A stretch of DNA of 64,000 bases from Acrasis kona (taxonomy: Eukaryota; Heterolobosea; Eutetramitea; Acrasida; Acrasidae): NCBI GenBank assembly GCA_026419775.2, contig JAOPGA020000676.1, positions 1 to 64,000 of the forward strand, in the 5' to 3' direction. Both the position numbers and the translations under genes were made by a program. This document shows positions 1 to 10,312 of this stretch, piece by piece. A model generated the notes under the pieces. It was given only the letters and a program-made list of their open reading frames with translations. It was not told the DNA's origin and made no database searches. Each line of letters starts with the position of its first letter. Positions within the stretch are counted from its first letter, which is position 1.

Positions 1-1227
1 GCATTTGTTGGATCGTCCGTCTCCGAATCAGAATCTCAAAGTTTGTTTGGTCGTCCGGTTAGTAATTTGACATATGTTGAATATTTGTACTTGTATCAAA
101 ATTCGGCAATCGTTACAGGTTTTAATGTGACTGTTGTTGATAAGGTGTGGTGTGTTTATTTCATGTCAACCAGGAGTTTTTTGGATTCACATTCAATTTA
201 CACAAAGGATCTTGCTTTGGTGTTATGTATTCTAGGTAGTTTGACGTTGGCCATTCTAAACTCTCTTGTGACGAAGAGAATACAATATTCTTATTTCACT
301 GCTAAATTAAATAAAATGAAACTCAACAGTCTTTTGCAGAGTCACAAAAAGACTAATGTCCTACTGCAAAAAATTGGTTTGAGGGAGAGCAAATCAAGAG
401 CGACAATAGATGCTATTCCCGACATTATCTTCACAATTGATTCGAACGGAGATATCGTCCAAACCAATGCTACTTTTGATAAGGTCGTCAAACTGAGTGC
501 ACAAGATCTTGAGAAGAGAGTGCCTTTTAAAACCATCCTTTGCAATCTCGATGATTCTTTCCTTACAAAAGATGATTCTATCGAGTTGGTCGACACTGTT
601 GTGTCAATCCCTCAGGACGGATCGACAATAAAGGTTCAAGCCACCGTTCGTAATTTACATCAAAGGGAAGGTCAAGAAGAGTCTCATGTTGTTGTTTGTA
701 AAATAAATGAAGAACAAGAAGAGTTGTTGAGGAATTTGTCAGTGTTCGAAAAGACAAGTAAACTCAGACTCAGATTTGTTGATCTTGAAGTCACATTGAG
801 AGACAAAAACTACAAAGGTCAATTAGTGGCATTCTGCGCTTCGATTAAAGATCCAGTGAAGAGCACTCGTGCTCTTAGGTTAATAAAGTTTATTGAAGCT
901 GTTGAGTCTTACAAAAAACACACCTTTGACCAAAGGATTGTTGATCAAGAAATTTTGTATAAAAAGTTCTTCCCACTCAACGGTGCCATAATTACGGATA
1001 CAAATCTCTTGTCCCTACTGTCTGTGATGGTAACAAAAAGCAAAGGAGATATGAATATTTACGATGATGTTTGTGATGTTGTTAAATTAGAGTTCTTGAA
1101 CGACTATTTTGTTTCATTTGCTCCCAGAACAAACTCAAGTAATTCTGATAGTGAGGGATTCACAGTTGACGAGACTGTTCTTGATACAAATGCATCGATT
1201 AACACAGCAACCAGTGACCACTTCTAG
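1..1227 (+). CDS. PAS and RGS domain membrane sensor (C-terminal part)
   Basis: The frame is open from the first base, so the 5' end lies outside the window. About 75 residues of probable extracellular sequence (with an NLT glycosylation site) precede one membrane helix (near residues 70-92, LALVLCILGSLTLAILNSLV). A short coiled coil follows, then a PAS-like domain (near 125-225, starting ATIDAIPDIIFTIDSNGDIV) and an RGS-like helical domain (near 255-385, ending FLNDYFVSFAP). PAS domains sense ligands or redox state; RGS domains speed GTP hydrolysis by G-alpha subunits. Seen: the hydrophobic segment and both domain signatures. Inferred: a receptor-like regulator of heterotrimeric G proteins. 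The Ser/Asp/Thr-rich tail is probably disordered. The RGS match is remote. Confidence 0.7.
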   Translation, partial: AFVGSSVSESESQSLFGRPVSNLTYVEYLYLYQNSAIVTGFNVTVVDKVWCVYFMSTRSFLDSHSIYTKDLALVLCILGSLTLAILNSLVTKRIQYSYFTAKLNKMKLNSLLQSHKKTNVLLQKIGLRESKSRATIDAIPDIIFTIDSNGDIVQTNATFDKVVKLSAQDLEKRVPFKTILCNLDDSFLTKDDSIELVDTVVSIPQDGSTIKVQATVRNLHQREGQEESHVVVCKINEEQEELLRNLSVFEKTSKLRLRFVDLEVTLRDKNYKGQLVAFCASIKDPVKSTRALRLIKFIEAVESYKKHTFDQRIVDQEILYKKFFPLNGAIITDTNLLSLLSVMVTKSKGDMNIYDDVCDVVKLEFLNDYFVSFAPRTNSSNSDSEGFTVDETVLDTNASINTATSDHF

Positions 1228-1683
1228 ATCATGTATTTGACTGCTCGTGTAGTTGTTGGTCTTTAACGGAAAGGTTTTGTTAGTCATCGGATATTACATT
1301 TTCAATAATTATTAATCATGACGATTAAATTCCTTAGAATCAAGACAAAGTCGGTGTTGGATTGGATGAAAAGAACATACAAGTAACATTATATAATTAA
1401 AAATAAATTGTTGTTGTTTGAACCTTTGCCCTCAATTGTATATACTCCACCTCTAATTTCCAATTGATATTAGTACAGTCCTGTTATTTTCTTCACATTT
1501 ATAATATTTGTTCTCACAAACTTCTCATCAGATATTTTCGTTGTAAAATAAGAAATTGACAAGAACGGCACAAAGGATAATTGAGGAAGATGAAGTAAAT
1601 GGTAGCATTAAAAGAGTTATGAAAAAATCAAAAAAGACATTTATTCCGCTTTGGCTAAAACCATTTTCGAGATGATTGACAGT
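1228..1683. other. Intergenic, convergent 3' ends
   Basis: AT-rich sequence between two convergent genes. I see no ORF, RNA gene or repeat in it. Confidence 0.6.
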
Positions 1684-3972
1684 TTACACTGACATACCAT
1701 CTTGAGCACTTCTTGATAATGTTTCAATATCTCTAATATACTCCAACTCCTCATCAAATCCAATATCTTTCAAGACCTTTCTATTTTTATCGATCTCATC
1801 CTTATTATCAAAGTCGCTGTTGTAGACGCATATGATAAAAGTTTTTGCTTCCTTGTTAACGCTGTACGCTTGAGAAAGAGTTGACACTTTTGCAGAAACG
1901 CCAAGTTTCTTCTGAATCAATGCTGTCGCAACTAATTTCCAAGCTTCATCAATCTGGTCTCTGTTTCTATGGATCACCCACTTTCCGAACTTCCAACAAA
2001 ATACTGTTGCAATCTTGGTGTTGTAGGACCTCCTCTCCTCGCCTTTTAAATGGCGATTGTGATTAATTGCTTTCAAGAATTCGTTGCTCATGACGGGAAT
2101 CGAAGTGTCTTCACCCTTACCAAAATCAAAAGAGCATCTGTGAAGTCTGATCCAGTACAAAGGACCGATAGTTGAGCTTGGTCGTAACCTGTCCAGAAAT
2201 GACCATACCGTATCAAATGGATATAACAAGGATTGAACCCCACGAGCGAATGATGTCGTGTACTCGTCACATCTGCCTGGAAGTTTGACGTTCTCATCGA
2301 TGCTAAGTTTAATACACGCCTTCTCTTTGTCCCCCTGTTTCATGATAATGGCGACCTCTAAGGCTTTTTGGTACATCTTTTGTTCGACAAGAGCTTGGTA
2401 CTGCATGTCAAGCTTCTTCTTAACATTGTCACAATTGTAAGCCTCGTACAAAATCAAATCTAGTTTGGAGCATTTCTTTATTACTGGTTCCAAGATGGAT
2501 GGTTCGATCCATGATGGGAACAATTTTTTGATACACAACAAAGTTCTGTTCGAAGCCTCTTTCAGGAATTTAAGCAACGAAAGGATATTTCCTGGACTCA
2601 TACTATTGTAGAAAGCAAGAGCATCGTGGAAGATGATAACCGGATGATCCATGCTGATCAAAATGGCGTTAATCAGAAGACGCGTTGTTCTACCATTACA
2701 ATCTGTTAGTGGATGCAAATCGATTGCTACAGCACGAGCAACGTAGGTTGCAATTTTGAGCGGATCAGATCCAGAAGACATTGATTTTTTAACATTTTCA
2801 AACAAGATCTTCAAAGCAGGTGCAAGTAATTTGACTTTGATATTATCATTGTTTTCATGAGTTCTGATGGTTGGGTGATTCTTGAAGGTTTTGCTAAGAC
2901 TCGTCAACAAATTTTGATCGATCTTAAAGTCTTTAGACAAAACTTGTTTGATCGCATCAATTGTGTTGTGACTATGTCTGGTCCTATTATCAATGTCTGG
3001 AAGCAACGGGTCCTGACCCATAGAAGGGTACATGGATAGCAACTCGATATTTTTATCTTTGGAGAGTTTCGGATACGATTTTTTTCCTTCCACCCAATCA
3101 TTCGTAAGAATATAATTGAGAGCAACATCCTGCAAGTTTGATTTGGCAACGAATCCGATCTTGTCTAAAACTTGATCAAAATGTTCCATATCTTTAGTTC
3201 CGCGTAGTTTTTGTTCAAAATATTCTTCGCCGCTTGAGGTTTTAATGTCATGATCTACAATGTCATAAATGCAATAGGATTTTGTAATCGCGACAAACAG
3301 CTGATACTCTGGCATGGAGCAACAATCTTTAACGACTGTTGGATAATGTCGGTACATGATTTTATTGATAAGAAAGGCTCCTCGTGGATAATTGCTCAAG
3401 CTCTTGATAAAACTTCCTGAATTGAAAAGACTCTTCCATAGAAACATTACATGCTCGACCGTCACTCTGCTCTTTACTAATTGTAAGAAAAGTTGATCGA
3501 TTTGCTGGTAATAGGCAAAGACAACCATGGAAGTCGCCCATGAGAAGAGGTAAGAAAAGTATCCAAAGTTCTTCTTCAACGTTTCTATTGCGTTGCTAAC
3601 GTCCTTTTCTGGTCTACCTACAAAACGATCGAGAAATATCTTGAATACAGCAAGAAGTATCTGATTTATATTACCTTGATCGGCTTCTGTCAAAAGGCAT
3701 AAACTTTTGAGGTATTCAGCATTAAAGTCTTGTTCAGGACCGATTTTCTTCAAAGAATCATTCAAAGTAGTCTTCACGGAAGTCTCACAGTAAATGGCAA
3801 CTTCTGCAAACTGAGCTACAAGAGGACACTCGTGTTTGTGAGTGGGCCAGCTGTCTACCTGGCATTTCTTGGAGCAGTACCTGACCAACTTGCATTTTAC
3901 ACAGCGAGAGGTTGCTTTCTTTCCACATGTGGCACAACTCGAGTTTATTTCTTGTCCTTCAAAGAGAGACAT
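1684..3972 (-). CDS. MYND zinc finger - Fic domain protein
   Basis: A 762-residue protein read as one exon. The ATG at 3972 is preferred over an upstream in-frame TTG. Residues about 8-50 form a MYND zinc finger (CATCGKK...CVKCK...YCSKKC...HKHEC), a protein-interaction module. Near residue 420 is a Fic motif, HPLTDCNGRTTR. It keeps the catalytic His, the acidic residue, NGR and the final Arg, but has Leu for Phe and Cys for the first Gly of the HPFxxGNGRxxR consensus. Fic enzymes usually transfer AMP from ATP to hydroxyl side chains. Inferred: a MYND-targeted AMP-transferase or a relative using another nucleotide; activity is uncertain because of the substitutions. The rest is helical and unrecognised. 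Confidence 0.8.
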   Translation of the reverse strand: MSLFEGQEINSSCATCGKKATSRCVKCKLVRYCSKKCQVDSWPTHKHECPLVAQFAEVAIYCETSVKTTLNDSLKKIGPEQDFNAEYLKSLCLLTEADQGNINQILLAVFKIFLDRFVGRPEKDVSNAIETLKKNFGYFSYLFSWATSMVVFAYYQQIDQLFLQLVKSRVTVEHVMFLWKSLFNSGSFIKSLSNYPRGAFLINKIMYRHYPTVVKDCCSMPEYQLFVAITKSYCIYDIVDHDIKTSSGEEYFEQKLRGTKDMEHFDQVLDKIGFVAKSNLQDVALNYILTNDWVEGKKSYPKLSKDKNIELLSMYPSMGQDPLLPDIDNRTRHSHNTIDAIKQVLSKDFKIDQNLLTSLSKTFKNHPTIRTHENNDNIKVKLLAPALKILFENVKKSMSSGSDPLKIATYVARAVAIDLHPLTDCNGRTTRLLINAILISMDHPVIIFHDALAFYNSMSPGNILSLLKFLKEASNRTLLCIKKLFPSWIEPSILEPVIKKCSKLDLILYEAYNCDNVKKKLDMQYQALVEQKMYQKALEVAIIMKQGDKEKACIKLSIDENVKLPGRCDEYTTSFARGVQSLLYPFDTVWSFLDRLRPSSTIGPLYWIRLHRCSFDFGKGEDTSIPVMSNEFLKAINHNRHLKGEERRSYNTKIATVFCWKFGKWVIHRNRDQIDEAWKLVATALIQKKLGVSAKVSTLSQAYSVNKEAKTFIICVYNSDFDNKDEIDKNRKVLKDIGFDEELEYIRDIETLSRSAQDGMSV

Positions 3973-4145
3973 GTGATGGTTTATTTGTGGTAAAATTATT
4001 TTTAATTCCAACAATTTTATAATGAATTATCACTAATTCTGTAACAACTAGCGGTGGAAACCTTTACCAGTCTAGGGTTAGTAACGTATTGTCCAAAAGC
4101 AATTGAACTTTTCCCAAAATAAAAACTATTACAAAAATATTGCTT

Positions 4146-5308
4146 TTATTCATCGTCTTCCAAACCATTGGGATTGTAGTAACTGCAGTCCTCCACTTTC
4201 ACCTCCTCTTTGACCTGTTGCATGGTGCCTTCGACTTTTTTCCTCCATTCTTCCAAATCCTTGATTCTTTCTTCAAGGCTTGTGACGTCTGGACTTGTTG
4301 TGGTTGGTGCTTGTCCGACTAGTGTTGTTGACGACGACTCTGGAGTAATGTCCATTCTCTTGAGAGGCATTTTTTGCTTAAGGAGATTCTTATCGACAAG
4401 ATTCGTTCTTTGGTCGTCTTGCGCGGTTGTCTCAGTGATCTTTTGGAGTGGCTCCGCTTTATCCAATGAATTTCTGACTACATCCTCCAAATTCGTTCTT
4501 GCTTTCCTCTGTGTGATGGTTGATTTTTTCTGCTTACAAATATTAGTTGTGTGCACAAAAAGTGTAAAACGAACAGTTGAAGATGATCCAACGGCTGGCG
4601 ATGTTTTTGTTGATGGTGCCTGATAAAGTTGAGTAATAGTTTTAAAGTGAGGATCATGATACCTTTTCGGTCATCGAAGCGTTTTGTTCGTTCGACAATT
4701 TCGTTACTTGAGTAATGTTTTGGGATTGAACGGGTTGTGGATGTGTTTGGACTTGAACGACGGGTTGTGGATGGACTTGAACGGCATCAGATGGATTGTT
4801 GGATGTGGTGTTTTGGACCTGAACTGTGGGTTGAGAATGGGTTAGGACTTGAACGGTTTGTGGGTCAACTTTCTGAGGTTGGACGTTAAATACGTATGCT
4901 TGCTCCATGGAGCGTATGGGGACTACGTTACTTTGCTACGAAAATGTTAAATGACGTTTTTCTCATTCCTAATCTTACCTGTGCTTGTTGAATGTTTGTA
5001 TGATTCTATAAAAGTATTAGTTGATTGTGTTGTAGTATTTTACTTACAGTCGGTTGTGACAGCATGTGAGTGGACAGCATGTGAGAGGATTGATTCTAAA
5101 TGTGTTTAATAAGAATGTCTAAATTGTATATCACTACTTGATTGTTTGCATGTGCAATCTGCTGCTGGTACGGGTTATAGTGAAATTGAGTTGCACTCAA
5201 TCCCACCGCAGGTGCACTTGATTTCTTTGCTGATCTTGTTGGATGGGAGCTGTTTTCAAAGGTGCATTGCACAATATTTTGAAGGTTTTGCTTTGGTGTT
5301 CTGCTCAT
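4146..5308 (-). CDS. Gln/Val/Pro-rich protein of unknown function, five exons
   Basis: The model joins exons 5138-5308, 5048-5095, 4979-5005 (a 27-nt microexon), 4663-4935 and 4146-4619. Introns are 42-43 nt with GT-AG ends, and all junctions keep frame, giving 330 residues. The middle is low complexity with repeated VQVQ and HPQPV units; the C-terminal part has a short coiled coil (SLEERIKDLEEWRKKVEGTM) and an acidic end. A 45-nt in-frame segment with GT and AG ends (about 4529-4573) could be a sixth, facultative intron, because it encodes the only hydrophobic stretch of the last exon. No family recognised. The start is the first ATG after an in-frame stop. Confidence 0.6.
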
Positions 5309-5345
5309 GTTTTGTTTTAAAAAAATATCTAGTTTATTCTTGAAG

Positions 5346-6295
5346 TCAACCAATCAAATTACAATATACATGATCACCTAAAACAATGACGTGAACCTTG
5401 TCGCAATCATTTAAGAACCATTTATCGAGATTTTCTTCATCTTGAGGCTGTTCCTTTACTGCCAACTTGCAAAATGGAATGTCAGATTGTTGGAGATTAT
5501 ATTTAATGCTTTCTTCATTCACAAGAATTTCTTCAAGACATTCTTCCTGCTTCTACGTCGCTTCTCTCGTCGAATATCCGCTGGTCGTATGTTATCGAAC
5601 AACTGTATTTCGTCTTGTTCAGCATCTGGATCTAGTTGCTCCTCAACAACAAAATTTGGTAACCCGTGTAGATTTTTATAAAAACCATTTTGATAATTAG
5701 GATCAAGAGGATTGTCAGTCTTGACATTTCTTCTAAAAGTGGTTGCTGATGGGAATCTCACATTTCGTATATACCAGCATGTTCGATAATTTTGTTTGCT
5801 GTGTTGCGGAGAACCTCAATTTGTTTATTTGTAAATTTGGTTGCAAACATCTTTTGAATGGTGCTCTCAACAATGCTGTCCCAATTATTATCCATCTCGG
5901 TAATCGCAACTTTNGGAAGAATCACTGCATTACCAGGTTGCTTACTCCGATTCAGACGTTCAACATGCGCGGGATTAATGTCCTTGAGGTCTTTGGGAAG
6001 GCAAGGCGGAAACAAATATGGCGTTGGGTTAAACTCTTTGAATTCATCTTCCATCATGTCTGGAAAATCAGACTTGTCCGCACCATGAACATGAAATAAG
6101 TTTGGATCAAATGAACTTCTAAATGAACTAGGCATATTATGTGCCTTTGGTTTGATTTTGATTGTTGTGTATACAGCGTCTGTGATGCGTTGGCGTATTT
6201 CGGGTTGGTCACATTTAGGTTCTAATGCTTCTATTACTTGTTGGCGAATGACTTCAAGGGTGAAGAAGTTTGCCCATTGAACGTGATGAGGTAGA
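5346..6295 (-). pseudogene. Broken unknown gene, at least two frameshifts and no 5' end
   Basis: Coding-like sequence in three successive minus-strand frames: about 6295-5762, then 5761-5560, then about 5545-5346. No intron explains the frame changes. The first piece is charged and helical (for example NPAHVERLNRSKQPGNAVIL), the second has a basic run (RREKRRRSRKN), and the third ends in VHVIVLGDHVYCNLIG. The 5' end is lost at about 6295, where an unrelated plus-strand gene begins. One N lies at 5914, so either the gene is decayed or the local sequence is poor. Family unknown. Confidence 0.4.
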
Positions 6296-6299
6296 ATTC

Positions 6300-7466
6300 T
6301 CAACTGGTATTCCAGGGCATACACATGATGATATTGATCAATTGTTTAGTACATGGGAGAAGTCTCTTAATAAGCGAACAATCACGAGTCCATCTTGCTT
6401 CGTTGAATCTATTCCTTCTATATATGTAAAGGAGCAAAGTAGACCAGAAGTCTTTTGGATTGATAGAGTCCATGACTATGTAACATGGCTTGAGCCACAT
6501 TTGTATGACATGTCAAAACACTCTGAGTGCCACGCGTTCCTATTCAAAAGAGACATAACTGGTTCAGTTTGTATGTGGGTTAAAAGATTTCGTTCTGAAG
6601 ATACAGAGTGGTATGGTCCTGACGAACAAAACTCTAGTTATGGATATCAGATTGTTAGATCATTTCCATCTGACTCACCAAAAGTACTAGCACCCAATGA
6701 GATTCAAGAGGACCAACTTATTGATCTCAAAACAGCATGTAAAGAGCTCAATGAGACTTTATCAAATGAAGAAAAAGAATGGTACAATCAAGTTATTGAA
6801 TCAAAAGGTGCTTGTTTCACTAATAAATCTCCAGAATATGATGTTTTATCACTTCCAAAACTTCAGCCACGACAACCAGCTATCAACAGAGCACCAGTAC
6901 CTCGACCAAGGCCTACAATCAAAGTAACACCAAAAAATAAATGTTCTGTAAAGACACAAGGTGTAATTGAGCCAGGATACATATGTGTTGCTCTGACAAC
7001 TGAGGATCCATTTGTGCAGATTGGTAGAGTCATCGATNTCTTTCCAGATAGAGTAGAAGTAGTACAAGCTGATGTAACTGCAAAGAATGGTGAATTTCTG
7101 CTGAAATGGCCAAAAGTTCGAAATGAGCGACGAAGTACATTCAAAAGAGGTACTTTAATTGCCAAAAATATTGAGCTGAAGAAGGACAAGAAATCAATTA
7201 TGAAATCATCCCTGGATTATTTAAAATCATTGATCAGCCAAAAGACTCTCCAGTACAAAGTAATGCAAGACGAAGACTGTATGAGTGAGTCAGATGATGA
7301 TTACAACCCAGAGGATGAGATTGATGAAGACTTTGACGATGAAGAGTTTGACAATGAAGATAGTGATCTTGAGAACGACAGTATTGATGAAGATGACACC
7401 CAGACAGACTTATTAGCAAGCCAGTTGAGACAGTGTGAATTAAGTAGTCAGATGGCTGTCAATTAA
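6300..7466 (+). pseudogene. Transposase-like protein, C-terminal fragment
   Basis: The frame is open from about 6270, but family-like sequence starts near 6303 with GIPGHTHDDIDQLFSTW. GHTHxDID motifs of this kind occur, as I recall, in repeated transposon-associated proteins of many eukaryotes. A later part (GYICVALTTEDPFVQIGRVI, about 6978-7038) resembles a chromo- or SH3-like fold, and the C-terminus is a long Asp/Glu tail. No start codon or N-terminal domain precedes the motif, so the gene is cut at about 6295. An N at 7038 makes one codon unreadable. Inferred: remnant of a mobile element, or a real gene truncated by misassembly. Confidence 0.45.
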
Positions 7467-7661
7467 TCGTCTCAGAACAATAAAAGACTTTTTTGACAAA
7501 GCATTAAAATAACTCCAGATCGAATTTCCAAAAATACCCCCTTTCTCCAAAATTACCCCCTTTATTTCAAAATCACGTTCATTGATGATCCAAACATAGA
7601 TTCCAGTTGACTCCCTGATCATTCACCAAATCAATTTTATCAAACTGATAACCAAACAACC

Positions 7662-8729
7662 ATGAGCGAACAAAAGATGATGAAGGCGTCTGTTATGACA
7701 ACACTAGGTCACTTTGATATGAAAGAGGTACCAATTCCGAAACCAGGAGCCCATGACGTGCTTGTCAAGATGAAGCATGTTGGAATTTGTGGATCTGATG
7801 TACATTACTACCAGCACGGTAAGATTGGTGACTTTGTAGTCACAGGCCCAATCATTCTTGGGCACGAATGTGCCGGAGAGATCGTCGAGCTTGGAAGCGG
7901 AGTAGGAGAGAAGTGGGGATTGAATGTAGGAGACCAAGTCTGCCTAGAGCCTGGATATGGATGCGGTAGATGTGAATTATGCAGAACAGGTAAATACAAC
8001 CTATGCGAAGACATGATCTTCATGGCCACTCCACCATACGATGGAGCACTACAAGAGTACGTATGCTACCCTTTGGAATGTGTTTTCAAGCTACCAAAAA
8101 ACATGAGCACAAGAGATGGAGCTTTAATGGAACCATTATCCGTTGGAATGCACGCATGCCAGGTCGCAGAGGCCAGTATTGGAAAGTCGGCCGTCATTCT
8201 AGGCGCAGGTCCCATTGGGTTGGTCACATTACTCTGTCTAAAGGCAAGAGGGGTCAGTCACATTTATGTAACTGATCTCGTCCAACAAAGATTAGACACT
8301 TCTCTTCGCTTGGGTGCTACAGCCGTCATTAATGCTAAAGAAAATGTAATGGAAGAGATTAATAAACTTACCAATGGTAAAGGTGCAGATATGGTCTTTG
8401 AAACAGCAGGCAGCACAATCACAACACAATTGACTCCTGATTTGGTGAAGAAGGGCGGAATCATTCTATTGGTCGGAATGCCTCCAGACGGAAGATGTAA
8501 CTTTAACATGAGCAGACTAATTGGAAAGGAAGCACAAATCAGAACTGTGTTTAGATACAGACATTGTTACCCACTTGCACTCAACGCCATAGAGGCAGGC
8601 CTCATTAAACTGGACGAACTAAGATCACTCATCACCCACTCATTCAAGTTTGAAACAGAATGTACTGAAGCCTTTGTTACCTCAAGAGATGATAAGGTCA
8701 ATGTAATAAAAGCAATGATTGAGATGTAA
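7662..8729 (+). CDS. Sorbitol/xylitol dehydrogenase, zinc-dependent
   Basis: A 355-residue medium-chain dehydrogenase of the polyol (sorbitol, L-iditol, xylitol) group, which oxidises a polyol to a ketose with NAD+. Visible features: catalytic zinc ligands C43 (GICGSDVHYY), H68-E69 (GHE) and E157; a structural zinc lobe with C101, C104, C107 and C115; nucleotide-binding GAGPIG at 181-186; and D206 after the second strand, which favours NAD over NADP. Length is normal for the family and there is no targeting signal, so it is probably cytosolic. The ATG at 7662 is the first in frame. Its stop lies 11 bp from the stop of the convergent next gene. The exact polyol cannot be read from sequence. 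Confidence 0.92.
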   Translation: MSEQKMMKASVMTTLGHFDMKEVPIPKPGAHDVLVKMKHVGICGSDVHYYQHGKIGDFVVTGPIILGHECAGEIVELGSGVGEKWGLNVGDQVCLEPGYGCGRCELCRTGKYNLCEDMIFMATPPYDGALQEYVCYPLECVFKLPKNMSTRDGALMEPLSVGMHACQVAEASIGKSAVILGAGPIGLVTLLCLKARGVSHIYVTDLVQQRLDTSLRLGATAVINAKENVMEEINKLTNGKGADMVFETAGSTITTQLTPDLVKKGGIILLVGMPPDGRCNFNMSRLIGKEAQIRTVFRYRHCYPLALNAIEAGLIKLDELRSLITHSFKFETECTEAFVTSRDDKVNVIKAMIEM

Positions 8730-8740
8730 TAATAAAATAT

Positions 8741-10029
8741 TTACTTTTGTTGTGCTTGTAGTCTCTTCTCAGCTTCCTTCTTGATCAACGCAATCTCTCT
8801 TGGGAATTGTAAACTAACCTCTTTAAAATCTTTTCTATCCAAAACATACAAATCACAACCAGTCGGACCAGATCGTACAGTAGCAGTTCTTCTTTGTTCA
8901 AATACCAGAGCAATCTCACCAAAGAATTTACCCTCAGACAATGTTGCATAAATGATTGGAGTGGCATCCTCAGAAATAATCTCAACACTACCTACAGTCA
9001 CAAAGAACATTTCCAGACCAACATCTCCCTTCTTTACAATAATTTCGGCTACTTTATAGGAACGCGTTTGCAGCTTGGTCATCAAGGCAGTAACAAACTT
9101 TTTACTAATACCCGGCGCATTAAACAAGTCCACTGACTTTGTTGCATTCAATCTCTTCAAAGCCTCCGACCTAATAATGTTGGCCTCATTCGGGAACACC
9201 CTGCTCACCTCCACATAATCTTTCTGGTTGATCACATATAGATCGCAGTAACTTCCGGCTCTAACGGAAGCACTTCTTCTCTTTTCGAAAATCAATGCAA
9301 TTTCTCCAAAAAATTTGCCCTCTCCTAGCGTAGCAAAGATCTTTGGATTTACATCCTCGGAAACAACTTCTACAAAGCCGCTCAGTACAAAAAACATTTC
9401 TCTACCAATGTCGCTTTTCCTTACAATGTAGTCTCCAAACTTGTAAGTCCTAGGTTGTAGTTTTGCTACAAGCGCTTGGATGAACCTCCTGCTCATTCCT
9501 TTTGTATTAAACAATGGAACTGACCTCACTAGTTCCGTATTTAGTAAATTAATGTACATTTGATAGTTAATCTTTCCAGTGTTATCTGGGTCCACAGAAG
9601 TCATTATTTCCATGACTTGGTTGAAATCTGGACACACTTCGGACATTAGCTCCTCTAGACGATTGTACGTCATCCATCCAGTTGGCAACTCTGATGTTTC
9701 AAAGTACCTGAATGCTTTACTTAGTTGTGCTGGGGCGTATAATGTATCAACTTGCTTTGTGCATACTTGCACAAATTGTAGAAAAGTCATTTCTTCTGTG
9801 CTGTCTCCGCAGTACTCTTTCATCATTGCATTCATTTGTTCATCTGTCGGATGCATTTTTAGAACTCCTAGTAGTGTTTTTAATTCTTCCTGCGAAATGC
9901 TTCCTCCTTTGTCTGTGTCTGCCAGATCGAAAATTTCCTGAAATTCTTTCAGAGCGGTTAAAATAAGAAAAGTCGCAATCAAATACCTTTCAGGTCATCT
10001 TCTGATATGTCGTTAATGGCCCTAGACAT
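8741..10029 (-). CDS. EF-hand protein with two cyclic-nucleotide-binding domains
   Basis: Two exons (9987-10029 and 8741-9945) flank a 41-nt intron, giving 415 residues. Splicing restores the first EF-hand (helix KEFQEIFDLAD, loop D24 to E35, with DTDKGGSISQEE ligands). A second, weaker EF-like region (DPDNTGKINYQMYINLL) follows. Two cyclic-nucleotide-binding domains come next, each with a phosphate-binding cassette that keeps Glu and Arg (FGEIALIFEKRRSASV and FGEIALVFEQRRTATV). The two domains look like an internal duplication. There is no kinase, channel or inhibitor sequence. Inferred: a soluble protein that integrates Ca2+ and cAMP or cGMP, distantly like a PKA regulatory subunit. Ligand choice is not determined. 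Confidence 0.88.
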
Positions 10030-10312
10030 GACTCGTCAGCTACTAACAGCAACAGCCCGCAAGTGACTTGTAATTTATTTTAACTTTACAAGACGCACCA
10101 AAGGACCGCGACATGGAAGGTCAATAATGAACCATTGCCGCCGCGAGAGGTTTCGGTGTGATGTCGCACTAAAAACGACAAAAAATTGAAACGTGATGGA
10201 AACTTCAAGTTACAGAATTTACAGAATCACAAAAAATACATGTAATTTTTCATTAAAGAGCAAAATGAATAAAAGTGACTTTTAAATTTTCGACATTTTA
10301 ATTAAATACAGT
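10030..10312. other. Promoter-side intergenic region
   Basis: Lies between the start of the cyclic-nucleotide-binding gene and the end of the ubiquitin-like gene, both on the minus strand. No ORF or RNA gene is seen. It should hold the promoter of the former. Confidence 0.4.

Noticed and set aside
4210-4623. A 137-residue plus-strand ORF
   Set aside because: It is antisense to the last exon of the five-exon gene, whose splice model is strongly supported by frame continuity.
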